This document shows positions 25,455 through 33,554 of a DNA stretch of 64,000 bases, piece by piece. The position numbers and the translations under genes are program-made. The DNA lies in assembly GCF_005845035.1 (NCBI RefSeq), contig NZ_SPFO01000008.1, positions 1-64,000 of the forward strand, read 5' to 3'. Position 1 is the first letter of the stretch. The number at the start of each line of letters is the position of its first letter. The DNA comes from Collinsella aerofaciens. GTDB lineage: Bacteria > Actinomycetota > Coriobacteriia > Coriobacteriales > Coriobacteriaceae. Below the pieces are notes generated by a model that made no database searches, had not been told where the DNA came from, and was given only the letters and a program-made list of their open reading frames with translations.

Positions 25455-26102
25455 ATGCTCAACAATCTTTCCGACAATCAGAAACGCACCTTGGCGCTTG
25501 CCGCGATGGCGCTGTTGGCCCTGGCGTGCCTGTGCGGCACGCTGGCTTTTACCGTTGATATGGTTCCGGCGAACAACGTCCTATCGTTTGGCAGCGTGAA
25601 GGTACGAGTCTGCGAATACACCCTCAACGAGCAAGGCGAAGAGATTCCGTTTGAGGCCGACGAGCACGGGGACTATCCCGACACCAAGGCCAGTGGCTCT
25701 GACATCAGCCGCATTGTGCGCGTGGAGAACGCCGGCGCGCAGCCTGAGTACGTTCGCGCTCGTCTACGCATGACGTCAATGGCACCCGACGGTTCGAGTG
25801 CGGATGCCTCGGGCAGCGTTGCGTTTCATGTGAACGCGGACGAGGGGTCCCCGTGGATCGACGGCGGCGATGGGTGGTACTACTACCGTGGATTGGCCGG
25901 GCGTGGCGGCATGCTCGACCCCGGCGCCATGACGGAAAGCCTCATGGACTCGCTGCGCTTTGTGGGCGACTACCACGATGCCGCGCGCGGCGGCTCATTC
26001 AGGCTCGATATCGATGTTCAGGCCGTGCAGGCCAAAAACCAGCAGGCAAGCGATACCGTCCTCGACGTGCTTGACGTCGCGGGCTGGCCGGAGGCGAACT
26101 AG
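25455..26102 (+). CDS. SipW-type substrate, camelysin-like protein
   Basis: A 215-residue secreted protein. The signal (LALAAMALLALACLCGTLAF) runs into TVDMVPANNVLSFGSVKVRV, which lines up with the same region of the proteins at 24608 and 31570 (G-T-x-A-W/F ... N-x-x-x-x-G-S). The mature part includes DISRIVRVENAGAQPEYVRARL, typical of the family, and WYYYRGLAGRGGMLDPGAMT. It has a Cys in the early mature part. It is likely a minor subunit or initiator of the structure built from the 24608 protein; this is inference. ATG at 25455 has a weak ribosome site. Confidence 0.75.
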   Translation: MLNNLSDNQKRTLALAAMALLALACLCGTLAFTVDMVPANNVLSFGSVKVRVCEYTLNEQGEEIPFEADEHGDYPDTKASGSDISRIVRVENAGAQPEYVRARLRMTSMAPDGSSADASGSVAFHVNADEGSPWIDGGDGWYYYRGLAGRGGMLDPGAMTESLMDSLRFVGDYHDAARGGSFRLDIDVQAVQAKNQQASDTVLDVLDVAGWPEAN

Positions 26103-26105
26103 CCT

Positions 26106-29100
26106 ATGAAGATCAAGAATATGAACCGGGGTATGCTTAGCAGGCTGGTTGCCGTCGCAGCGATTGCCCTTTGCTGCGTTATGGCGCTGCCAACGGTGGT
26201 GCATGCCGAGGATGTGCCCGAGGCCAAAATCGAATTCCACATCAAAAACGAGGCTGACTTTTTGTCGTGTGTGGCGCTGTCGCGCGAGCGCGATACGTCC
26301 GGCTGGCACGTTTATCTCGATAACGACATTGAGCTCGACAGCGACGACATGAAAACCATCGTTGCAGACACCGTTAAGCATCTGTCGTTTGGCAACAAGG
26401 AGCATCCGTTTAAGGGCGTGTTCGATGGTCAAAACCACGCCGTTGAGGGCCTGAACTACGATAAAGACGCTTTTGACCCCGAGCGCGATACGGGATTTTT
26501 TGCCGAGACCAACGGCGCCACCATCAAAAACTTCCTGGTCAAGGACGCCAACGTGTGGGCGGACTTCCGCGGTGGCATTATCGTGGGCAAGGCCGTCAAA
26601 ACGCGTTTCGAAAACGTTATGGTCATGGAGAGCACGCTGCACGTGACCTGCGCCAACAATGCTCTCAACCTCATTACCAACGCAGGCTTTGAGGGCGGTC
26701 TCATCGCCGGCGAGCTCGACGGCTGTACCCTCTATAACTGCGAGGTACGTGGTGGCCGCGCCGTTAACAACACGACCTCGGGCGTGCAGGCGCTCGGCGG
26801 TGAGGGTCTGTATATGGCGGCGTTTGCCGGCTACGTTACAAATTCGACGATTGAGTACTGCCGCGTTACGCCTACGCGCAAAGACGATGGCTCGATTGGC
26901 ATGACCGACGTCACCAATAAGTACGACGTGGCCATTGGCGCCCTGGGCGGCAACAACGTGTACGCCTCGGGTTTTGTGGGCTGCATGGCGGGCGAGGCCA
27001 AGATTATCGACTGCTTCTCGACGGCGCAGTGCTACAGCTATGCCGCGTCATATGTGGGCGTCGTCGCCGTGACGCGTGCGTGGACGGGTGGCTTGGCGGG
27101 TCGTATTCTAACCGAAAAGGGCAACGAGCTCGTTCGAAGCCATTTTGCGGGTGACTTGAGCTCGCGTCAGTACAATCCCATCGCCGTGATTCCCATCATT
27201 CAAAACGATGTGAACCTGGGCGGTATTGCCGCGCGTGCCAACAAGGATGATGCCACGGTCACCGAGTGCTACTTTAAGCCGAGCGTGAGCCTAAAAGGCA
27301 GCAGCCAGGGTACCGCGGCTAAGAAAAAGATCCCCTCTTTTGGCGGCGACGGTACCACCAAGGGCGACAGCTATGGTCCATGGGACGACGAGCGCTACAC
27401 CACGCGTGAGCTGTGGGAGGAGCACGACTACGATTTTTGTGCCGGCACCATGCGCTCGACCGACAACGACGATGCCCTGGGTGGCCAGCACACCAATGAG
27501 TGGGCGATGGATTACAAGCTGAAGATTCCCGTGCATGGCCAGAGCGTTAAGGCGACGATCGATTTTCCCGGTGCGGGTACCGCGACCATCGAGGCAACCA
27601 AACTTGGTATTGATCAGGCGACCTCGGACCCGTATGCCTTTGCCGTGAGCGCCGTGCTGGCGGGAATGGCTCAGGGCTTGGCCCAGGGCGATACATCGGT
27701 GACGTTTAGGCAGGATACCTCCGCAAAGCCCAAGGGCTTGACCGATGCCAACGGCGGTTATCGCTTCATGGGCTGGTTCCGTGAGCCCGATGTGCGTGTG
27801 AATCGAATTGGACAAGACAACAGCTGGTTTGACGGCAAGACCGATGCTGCTGCTGTCGCTGCTGACAAGCAGGTCCAGAAGAATGAAGTGCACGAGAAGA
27901 CGTCGACCTATACCGCCGATAACGCGAAGGGGGCCGAGGCCTTTAAGGGCAACGACCTGTTTATTGCTTCGTACGAGGCACAGGTGCTGTTCTATAACGT
28001 CAAGGGCGAGACACTCGCGTGGCAGAGCGGCGCTGCGCATGACAAGTCGACGGATTGGTATCGCTATGGTGTCGGTCTAACGCCGGCTGCTCCTGTGGAC
28101 CGCGGCGCTCTATCTGCCAGCGCCACCTTTATTGGTTGGACGACGAAGCCGAGCGGCGAGGAAGGGATGCATGACGGCTATGCGGCCATTACCTCGCCTG
28201 AGCTTGCCGAGCTAAAAAACGCCGGTGCGTTCTATCCTGCCGGCACCGAGATCACTGTGCTTGGCCCTACCGATTTTTATCCGGTGTACACCGACTATGT
28301 GTCGAACATCATGACGGTGTTTGAGGGCAATGAGCAGGATGCAACCGACGATCAGACTCGGCGCGACGGTGTGGGCAAAACTGACGTTAAGGTTGAGACT
28401 GCAGAAGATGGCACAAGCGCGTATACCGTACAGGTGCTCGACGTATCCGGTAAAGCTATATCCGAGGAGGGCCAGCTGCCCGACGGCTATCGTTTCCTGG
28501 GTTGGTATGAAAACAAGGGAACCGAGGATGCCCCGCTCGAGGTGCGCGTAAGCCGCGACCCCAGCTATACGCTCCCCGCCGATGTCGATTTAACCGCGCC
28601 GCATACCTACATCGCCCGCTTTGAGTACCGAGTGGATTATTACGTTCGGGCTTATACCAACCATGAGTTTACGGACAGCAAGCTACTTTGTTCCGTTTGG
28701 AATCGCTATCAAACGCCCTTTGAGGAAAACGTCGGTAGTACCTTCGTGCGTGAAAACGTCGTCCACTGGGGCCCGGAGCATGTTGACCACGGTATAAAGG
28801 ATAGTTATGAAACGTGTGGCACGCGCTTCACGAAGGAAACCCTTGTCGTGAGTCCCCTTAACGCGTACTCGCACAACGTTAAAAACGATACGGGAGCCGA
28901 TACTCTAAAAAACCTCTATGCCGATACCGATTTTCCAGGCGCTGCAACGCTAAGCGATACTTGGACTTCGGCTTCGCTGAACGTAACGGTCAAACCGGTG
29001 AATGATCGCTATCGCCTGAATTTCTGGACGCTTGAGCGCGATGGTGAATATTGGACATATGTGAAAAATCCCATCGAGAGCATGGTGCGTACAGATAAGA

Positions 29101-31568
29101 AGTACTACGTTCGCGCGATGATTACCACGGACGTTAATTTCTACAACAAGGGCGATAATGTCGTGAGGACTGCCACGCGGCGCTATGAGAGTAACTTGCT
29201 GCAGACCAAGGTGAACGGGGCGGATCCGACGTTCACGTATTACTACCCGCATGTTAATAAGTCGGTTAAAGTGGCCGAAAAGCCAGAAGATGGTGAGAAG
29301 GGATCGTATGAGAGCCCCCTGACCCTCGAAGCTTCCCCGACCGATGCCGACATGGCCGTGCCGGGCTATAAGTTCCTGGGCTGGATTTCGACCGCCGAGG
29401 TTCAGAAGGATTCTGACGTCTGGAAGTATATCTACGACGTCGCCGGCGACTCCTATGTGACGAGTGATCCGGATAAGGCAGAGCCGTATCTGGCGACCGA
29501 CGAGTCCAAGGTCACCCAGTGGCAGGATGCCTATCCCGTCTACGCAAAGTACGACGTCAGCTACACCACCAACCTGCATCGCGCAGGTTTTGAGGGTACG
29601 GACAAGGTCAATGTGCCTAGCTACAACATCGCTCCCGTTATCAACGCGGACACCAATCCTGCTACGGCAACGGTGACCCCTGACGTTACGACGCCGGTTT
29701 ATAAAGCAGGCGGTGAGCTGTATAAGTTGCAGAAGGTTGAGATCGAGCTTCCGAACGGCGAGATCAAGACGCTTCCCTACGATGTGGAGCATGGTACTTG
29801 CTCTTATCCGGTGGAACCTGGCGGAGCCTATACATTCGTGGCGTACTATTCGCCGTTGGCGGTTGTGTACCACCTCAATGCCACGGATGTGGACGGCAAA
29901 GTTGCTCAGCAAGACGATATGCTCGGCAACCTTAATGGCGGCATCCCGAAGCCTACTTATGACGTCAGCACTATCGATGCGGATACAGGCAAGTTCAACG
30001 TCTTCGTGGGCTGGACGGAAGCCGAGCCGGCACCTGGCAAGGGCTATGTCGCTTGGTCAGAGGGCATCCGTATGGTGAGTGCTTCTACCGTGGTCAAGGC
30101 CCCCATGGAGCTGTACCCGGTCTACCGTCCCAGCCTGGTTACCGTTCAATCGAACATTGACTCTAAACTTGCGAATCCCGATCTTGTCCGTAGCCTCGGC
30201 CGCACTGATTCCGGCGACCAGATTTCTCTTGAGGTCAAGGCCGCCGAGGAGGTTGAGGGCACTGACGGCACCAAGTACGACTTTGTCGGCTGGTCGCGCG
30301 ATTATGTCAATGACGGGCAGTACACCCTGATGACTGACGATGAGAAGTATCCCCTCGAGGGCAGCGAGCCCTTTGAGAGCGTGACCTACACTGCGGTGTA
30401 CAAGAAGACGCCGCTTAAAGTGCGCTATCACGACACCGAAGGCAACGTCATCTACACCGCTACGGTAGACCCGAACGATACGAGTGTTCTGCGTGGCCAG
30501 GATGGCAATGCCGGCTTTGTTCAGACAGTTAAGGTGCCCAAGATGGACGAGAGCGGCAACCCGGTCTATGACGACAAGGGTGAACCCGTCATGGAGCCAA
30601 AGGAAGTGGCCTACGATCCCGAAGCCTACTCCGCAATCGTCGCATTCCTGGGCGAGCGAGCGGATAGCAGCTTGAAGGAGTTGTTCTTGGAGTGGCAGTG
30701 GGTTAATGGCGACAAAGCTGTGGCGTGGAGCGACTTCAAGGGTAAACCGGTTACAGCCAACATGGATTTGTATCCGGTGACGTATAAGGTCGTCGCTAAC
30801 GACACATCGGACGATGCGAGCCCTAAGAATGTGACCGGGCAGCTCAAGTGGTTGCTTGATCCCAATGCCGCGAACACGATAGATGACAAGAGCGATAAGG
30901 CGCCGTTCAAGGCTTGCTTTGCAAAGCCCTTCATGGGCACGCAACTGACGGTGCACGTTGACCGCGTGGGCTATGGTCTTCCTGGCCAGACTCCTGCGCC
31001 TGTCAACGGGAAGTATGTCTCGCTTTACAGTTCGGGTTCAGGCGAGGGCTCGTTTGAGCTGACGAATCGTTTGGACTACAAGCTCACGGGCGACGGCACT
31101 CAGAGCGATGGCAATGCGGTGTTCGATTTCGCCGCTACGCATACGCTCAAGATCGTCAAGCAAACCCAGGATAGCTGGGCGAAGGGCAAGACGTTCCGCT
31201 TCAAGGTTTCCCGGGCCGGCATGGACGGCAACGCCTTGGAGGAGCGCACGGTTGAGGTAACGGTGTCATCGGATGCGCAGCTAAAGGACGGTTCCGCCTG
31301 GTACTCCGGCGCTATCGAGCTTGCGGTCCCGGCGGGTATCTACACCGTCGAGGAGGACTCAGCGTGGGCATGGCGCTACAGCAACCAAATCGGCGTCCCT
31401 GGCAAGCAGCCGGGCGATAAGGCGCAGGCGACTATCTCCGCTGCATCGAGCGCGAACGATGCCACGTTCACCTGCACGAACACGCGTGTGAACGACAAAT
31501 GGATCGACGGCAGCAATCGTGCCCATAACGTTTGGAGCAACGGCAACGTAGCAAAGAAGGAGGATTAG
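26106..31568 (+). CDS. Giant secreted repeat protein (1,820 residues)
   Basis: The largest gene in the window. A signal peptide (about 1-35, ending VVHAED) is followed by a beta-helix-like region with GLUG-type features (GVFDGQNHAVEGLNYD, GGLIAGELDGCTLYNCEVRGG, FAGYVTNSTIEYCRV). From about 555 to 1530 it has at least seven InlB-B-like repeats marked by F-x-GW (YRFMGWF, TFIGWTT, YRFLGWY, YKFLGWI, FVGWTE, FVGWSR, LFLEWQW). The C-terminal about 130 residues (HTLKIVKQTQDSWAKGKTFR, VPAGIYTVEED) form a Cna/SpaA-type domain. There is no sorting motif or terminal membrane segment, so it must be held by partners. It lies between two SipW-type substrates; an adhesive or scaffold role is likely. Confidence 0.85.
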   Translation: MKIKNMNRGMLSRLVAVAAIALCCVMALPTVVHAEDVPEAKIEFHIKNEADFLSCVALSRERDTSGWHVYLDNDIELDSDDMKTIVADTVKHLSFGNKEHPFKGVFDGQNHAVEGLNYDKDAFDPERDTGFFAETNGATIKNFLVKDANVWADFRGGIIVGKAVKTRFENVMVMESTLHVTCANNALNLITNAGFEGGLIAGELDGCTLYNCEVRGGRAVNNTTSGVQALGGEGLYMAAFAGYVTNSTIEYCRVTPTRKDDGSIGMTDVTNKYDVAIGALGGNNVYASGFVGCMAGEAKIIDCFSTAQCYSYAASYVGVVAVTRAWTGGLAGRILTEKGNELVRSHFAGDLSSRQYNPIAVIPIIQNDVNLGGIAARANKDDATVTECYFKPSVSLKGSSQGTAAKKKIPSFGGDGTTKGDSYGPWDDERYTTRELWEEHDYDFCAGTMRSTDNDDALGGQHTNEWAMDYKLKIPVHGQSVKATIDFPGAGTATIEATKLGIDQATSDPYAFAVSAVLAGMAQGLAQGDTSVTFRQDTSAKPKGLTDANGGYRFMGWFREPDVRVNRIGQDNSWFDGKTDAAAVAADKQVQKNEVHEKTSTYTADNAKGAEAFKGNDLFIASYEAQVLFYNVKGETLAWQSGAAHDKSTDWYRYGVGLTPAAPVDRGALSASATFIGWTTKPSGEEGMHDGYAAITSPELAELKNAGAFYPAGTEITVLGPTDFYPVYTDYVSNIMTVFEGNEQDATDDQTRRDGVGKTDVKVETAEDGTSAYTVQVLDVSGKAISEEGQLPDGYRFLGWYENKGTEDAPLEVRVSRDPSYTLPADVDLTAPHTYIARFEYRVDYYVRAYTNHEFTDSKLLCSVWNRYQTPFEENVGSTFVRENVVHWGPEHVDHGIKDSYETCGTRFTKETLVVSPLNAYSHNVKNDTGADTLKNLYADTDFPGAATLSDTWTSASLNVTVKPVNDRYRLNFWTLERDGEYWTYVKNPIESMVRTDKKYYVRAMITTDVNFYNKGDNVVRTATRRYESNLLQTKVNGADPTFTYYYPHVNKSVKVAEKPEDGEKGSYESPLTLEASPTDADMAVPGYKFLGWISTAEVQKDSDVWKYIYDVAGDSYVTSDPDKAEPYLATDESKVTQWQDAYPVYAKYDVSYTTNLHRAGFEGTDKVNVPSYNIAPVINADTNPATATVTPDVTTPVYKAGGELYKLQKVEIELPNGEIKTLPYDVEHGTCSYPVEPGGAYTFVAYYSPLAVVYHLNATDVDGKVAQQDDMLGNLNGGIPKPTYDVSTIDADTGKFNVFVGWTEAEPAPGKGYVAWSEGIRMVSASTVVKAPMELYPVYRPSLVTVQSNIDSKLANPDLVRSLGRTDSGDQISLEVKAAEEVEGTDGTKYDFVGWSRDYVNDGQYTLMTDDEKYPLEGSEPFESVTYTAVYKKTPLKVRYHDTEGNVIYTATVDPNDTSVLRGQDGNAGFVQTVKVPKMDESGNPVYDDKGEPVMEPKEVAYDPEAYSAIVAFLGERADSSLKELFLEWQWVNGDKAVAWSDFKGKPVTANMDLYPVTYKVVANDTSDDASPKNVTGQLKWLLDPNAANTIDDKSDKAPFKACFAKPFMGTQLTVHVDRVGYGLPGQTPAPVNGKYVSLYSSGSGEGSFELTNRLDYKLTGDGTQSDGNAVFDFAATHTLKIVKQTQDSWAKGKTFRFKVSRAGMDGNALEERTVEVTVSSDAQLKDGSAWYSGAIELAVPAGIYTVEEDSAWAWRYSNQIGVPGKQPGDKAQATISAASSANDATFTCTNTRVNDKWIDGSNRAHNVWSNGNVAKKED

Positions 31569-31569
31569 C

Positions 31570-32151
31570 ATGTCCAAGCGCAAGCGCATCATCGCCTTGC
31601 TGGTGGGGGTTATCCTCCTGGCCGGTACGGCAGGCACGTTGGCCTGGCTTTCGGTTACGGGCGTGCTGGTCAACCAGTTCGGCATCGGGTCGGTGACGCC
31701 ATCGGTTCAGGAAACGCTCAACGGCAAAGTGAAAAGCGATGTCAAGGCGAAGAACACGGGTACTGCGCCCGCCTATATTCGTGCTGCAGTGGATATCTAC
31801 TGGCAGGACCAGGATGGCGCACGCCTGTGGGATGAGCCGAAGGAGGAGCCGAAGGGTGAGGCGGATTACGAGATTGCGTGGAGCGTGGCTGATGCCTCGG
31901 GCGCGAACTCGGCTTATAACTGGGTTAAGGCGAGCGACGGGTTCTATTACTGGACGTCGCCCGTCGCTCCCGGCGCGGAAACCGGCGTGCTCATTAATAG
32001 GGTTACCGAGCTCAAGGCAACCGAAGGTCGCAATCTTGTCGTGGATATCTCCACTCAGGCGGTCCAGGCGACGCCCGATGAGGCCGTGCGCGACGCATGG
32101 GGTTGCTCGGTCGAGAATGACGTGCTGGTGCCGCCGCATGGAGGTGCGTAA
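31570..32151 (+). CDS. SipW-type substrate, third copy
   Basis: A 193-residue secreted protein. MSKRKRIIALLVGVILL runs into AGTLAWLSVTGVLVNQFGIGSV, again the SipW signal context. The mature part has VKSDVKAKNTGTAPAYIRAAVDIYW, equivalent to the repeat in the other two substrates, then a Trp-rich central strand region (FYYWTSPVAPGAETGVL). The gene begins one base after the stop of the giant gene, with AAGGAGGA as ribosome site. It is probably a further component or adaptor of the same structure. Confidence 0.8.
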   Translation: MSKRKRIIALLVGVILLAGTAGTLAWLSVTGVLVNQFGIGSVTPSVQETLNGKVKSDVKAKNTGTAPAYIRAAVDIYWQDQDGARLWDEPKEEPKGEADYEIAWSVADASGANSAYNWVKASDGFYYWTSPVAPGAETGVLINRVTELKATEGRNLVVDISTQAVQATPDEAVRDAWGCSVENDVLVPPHGGA

Positions 32152-32153
32152 GT

Positions 32154-32852
32154 ATGGCGTTCCCGATTCGTAAAGGTGTTGCGCGCTCCTTGCGTTGCAT
32201 GGTCGCGGCCATTTTCTGCGTGGTCGCGCTCGCTGTTCCCGCCCGTGCGTTTGCCGATACTCCCGCGATTGCCTATGACGGAAATGCGCGTCAGCTGACG
32301 GTCTCGGGGGCGACGGACTCCTCGGGGGAGCCCGATCTGTTTTTGGCCTTTAAAGATCTGATGCCTGGCGATGTGCGTGATCAGCAGATAGAGATTCGTG
32401 CCACGGGCGTAAAGTCCCAGGTGCGCGTGTTTGTGCGTGCCGTTGTCGATCACGAGACGGCACGCCTGCTGTCGCCCATTACTCTAACGGCGTCGGCGGG
32501 CGATGCGTCTGCCGGTTGGCTCCAGACGGGAACGCCGGGCAGTGTGTTCGCCTATCCCACGCAGGTCGCAACGTTTACGAACGATGGCAGCACGGTGCTC
32601 AATTTGCAACTAAGTGTCCCGACGTCGGTGGGCAACGAGGTTGCCGACGCAAACAAGACCATTCGCTGGGAAATCACCGCCGAGGACGATGGCGAGAAGA
32701 TCCCCGTACAACCTGCTGGCAGCAAGAAGCCCGGCTTGCTTGGTCTGGCGGCAACAGGCGACAACACGCTCACGTTGCTTTTGGTGTTGCTGACACTTGC
32801 AATCATCGCATTTATAGCCGCACTTCTTTTGTCCCGGAGGGATAAGCGCTAG
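32154..32852 (+). CDS. Cell-wall anchored protein with AATG-type sorting tail
   Basis: A 232-residue protein, last of the operon. A signal peptide (VAAIFCVVALAVPARAFA) is of the ordinary type, cleaved after about residue 33. The mature domain is beta-rich (LFLAFKDLMPGDVRDQQIEI, VRVFVRAVVDHETA). The C terminus carries LAATGD, a hydrophobic stretch (TLTLLLVLLTLAIIAFIAALLL) and SRRDKR: a sorting signal with AATG in place of LPxTG. It may be the wall anchor for the structure made by the rest of the operon. GGAGGT precedes ATG at 32154. Confidence 0.78.
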   Translation: MAFPIRKGVARSLRCMVAAIFCVVALAVPARAFADTPAIAYDGNARQLTVSGATDSSGEPDLFLAFKDLMPGDVRDQQIEIRATGVKSQVRVFVRAVVDHETARLLSPITLTASAGDASAGWLQTGTPGSVFAYPTQVATFTNDGSTVLNLQLSVPTSVGNEVADANKTIRWEITAEDDGEKIPVQPAGSKKPGLLGLAATGDNTLTLLLVLLTLAIIAFIAALLLSRRDKR

Positions 32853-32871
32853 GTTCATCTTCTAAACGCAA

Positions 32872-32998
32872 CGCCCTCCCGGGCGGCGGGCACGAAGTTC
32901 CCTGCTCTACAGTCCTGCGCAAGACGAAGGCCACATTAAGTGGCCTTCTTTGCGTGCGGAACTCGCGATGAACTTCGAGCCCGCCGCTCGGGAGGGCG
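32872..32998. repeat. Composite hairpin element, copy 1
   Basis: Outer arms at 32872-32900 and 32970-32998 pair at 27 of 29 positions. The 69-nt core (32901-32969), read on the minus strand, begins ATCGCGAGTTCCGCACG, has an inner hairpin GAAGGCCACTTAATGTGGCC and ends with CAGGACTGT and GAGCAGG. The core is shared with copy 2 (33406-33534) although the stems differ. It sits directly behind the SipW operon. Function unknown. Confidence 0.8.
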
Positions 32999-33056
32999 CC
33001 CCTTTATTGACGGAAGGCCTAATAAGCGGATATTCCATGCCCGGATGTATTCAGAG

Positions 33057-33320
33057 CGGGACGGGCTTTCCGGATGGGCGGGGTTTCGGAAAGTGTGTCC
33101 CAGAATCGGCGATCAGAGTGGTCCCCACTTTCCGGTTGATGTCTTGTCCGGAAACTATGTCCCGGAATTAAGGCTTGGAATGGGATGCACTTTCCGGTTG
33201 AGAGCCTTAGCGGAAAGTGCGACCCGGAATTTACTCTTGAAGTGGGATGCGCTTTCCCAACAGGCCCTCAAGCGGAAACTGCGTCCCATTCCGAAGGCAG
33301 ATTCCGGGACACACTTTCCG
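33057..33320. repeat. Array of 62-bp palindromic units (4.5 copies)
   Basis: Units start at 33057, 33119, 33180, 33242 and a half unit at 33304. Each is about 47 bp: GGGA-N-CTTTCC, about 14 variable bases, GGAAA-N-GTCCC. The spacing between units is about 15 variable bases. The arms of a unit pair with each other. The same unit and 62-bp spacing recur at 54788-54990. No coding potential was seen. Confidence 0.8.
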
Positions 33321-33328
33321 AATACAAA

Positions 33329-33351
33329 GAAGGCCACTTAATGTGGCCTTC
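33329..33351. terminator. Free-standing inner hairpin, probable terminator
   Basis: GAAGGCC and GGCCTTC pair around ACTTAATGT. The whole 23-mer is identical to the inner hairpin of copy 1 of the composite element. It ends the palindrome array. Confidence 0.65.
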
Positions 33352-33405
33352 AATTTATATATGTTGCGGGTGCCCCCATGACAAGCCGCGTTTCAACACC
33401 GAGGC

Positions 33406-33534
33406 GTCTGCCCGGCGACGCGGAATGTAAGGTTCATCGCGAGTTCCGCACGAGCCGGAGAGCACTTAATGTGCTCTCCGTGCGAGCAGGACTGTCCGAG
33501 CAGGGAACCTTACATTCCGCGCCGCCGGGCAGAC
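33406..33534. repeat. Composite hairpin element, copy 2
   Basis: Outer arms at 33406-33435 and 33505-33534 pair at 29 of 30 positions, with a sequence unrelated to the outer arms of copy 1. The core (33436-33504) starts with the same 17 bases as copy 1 and keeps the inner loop ACTTAATGT, CAGGACTGT and GAGCAGG, but the inner stem is different and compensated (GGAGAGC/GCTCTCC). It ends 20 bp before the stop of the sulfatase gene. Confidence 0.8.
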
Positions 33535-33554
33535 GAACCAGTTAAGACGCGCCG

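Noticed and set aside
33057..33320. CRISPR-like spaced repeats
   Set aside because: The repeated part is a self-pairing unit with its own variable loop, repeats are imperfect, and no cas gene is in the window.
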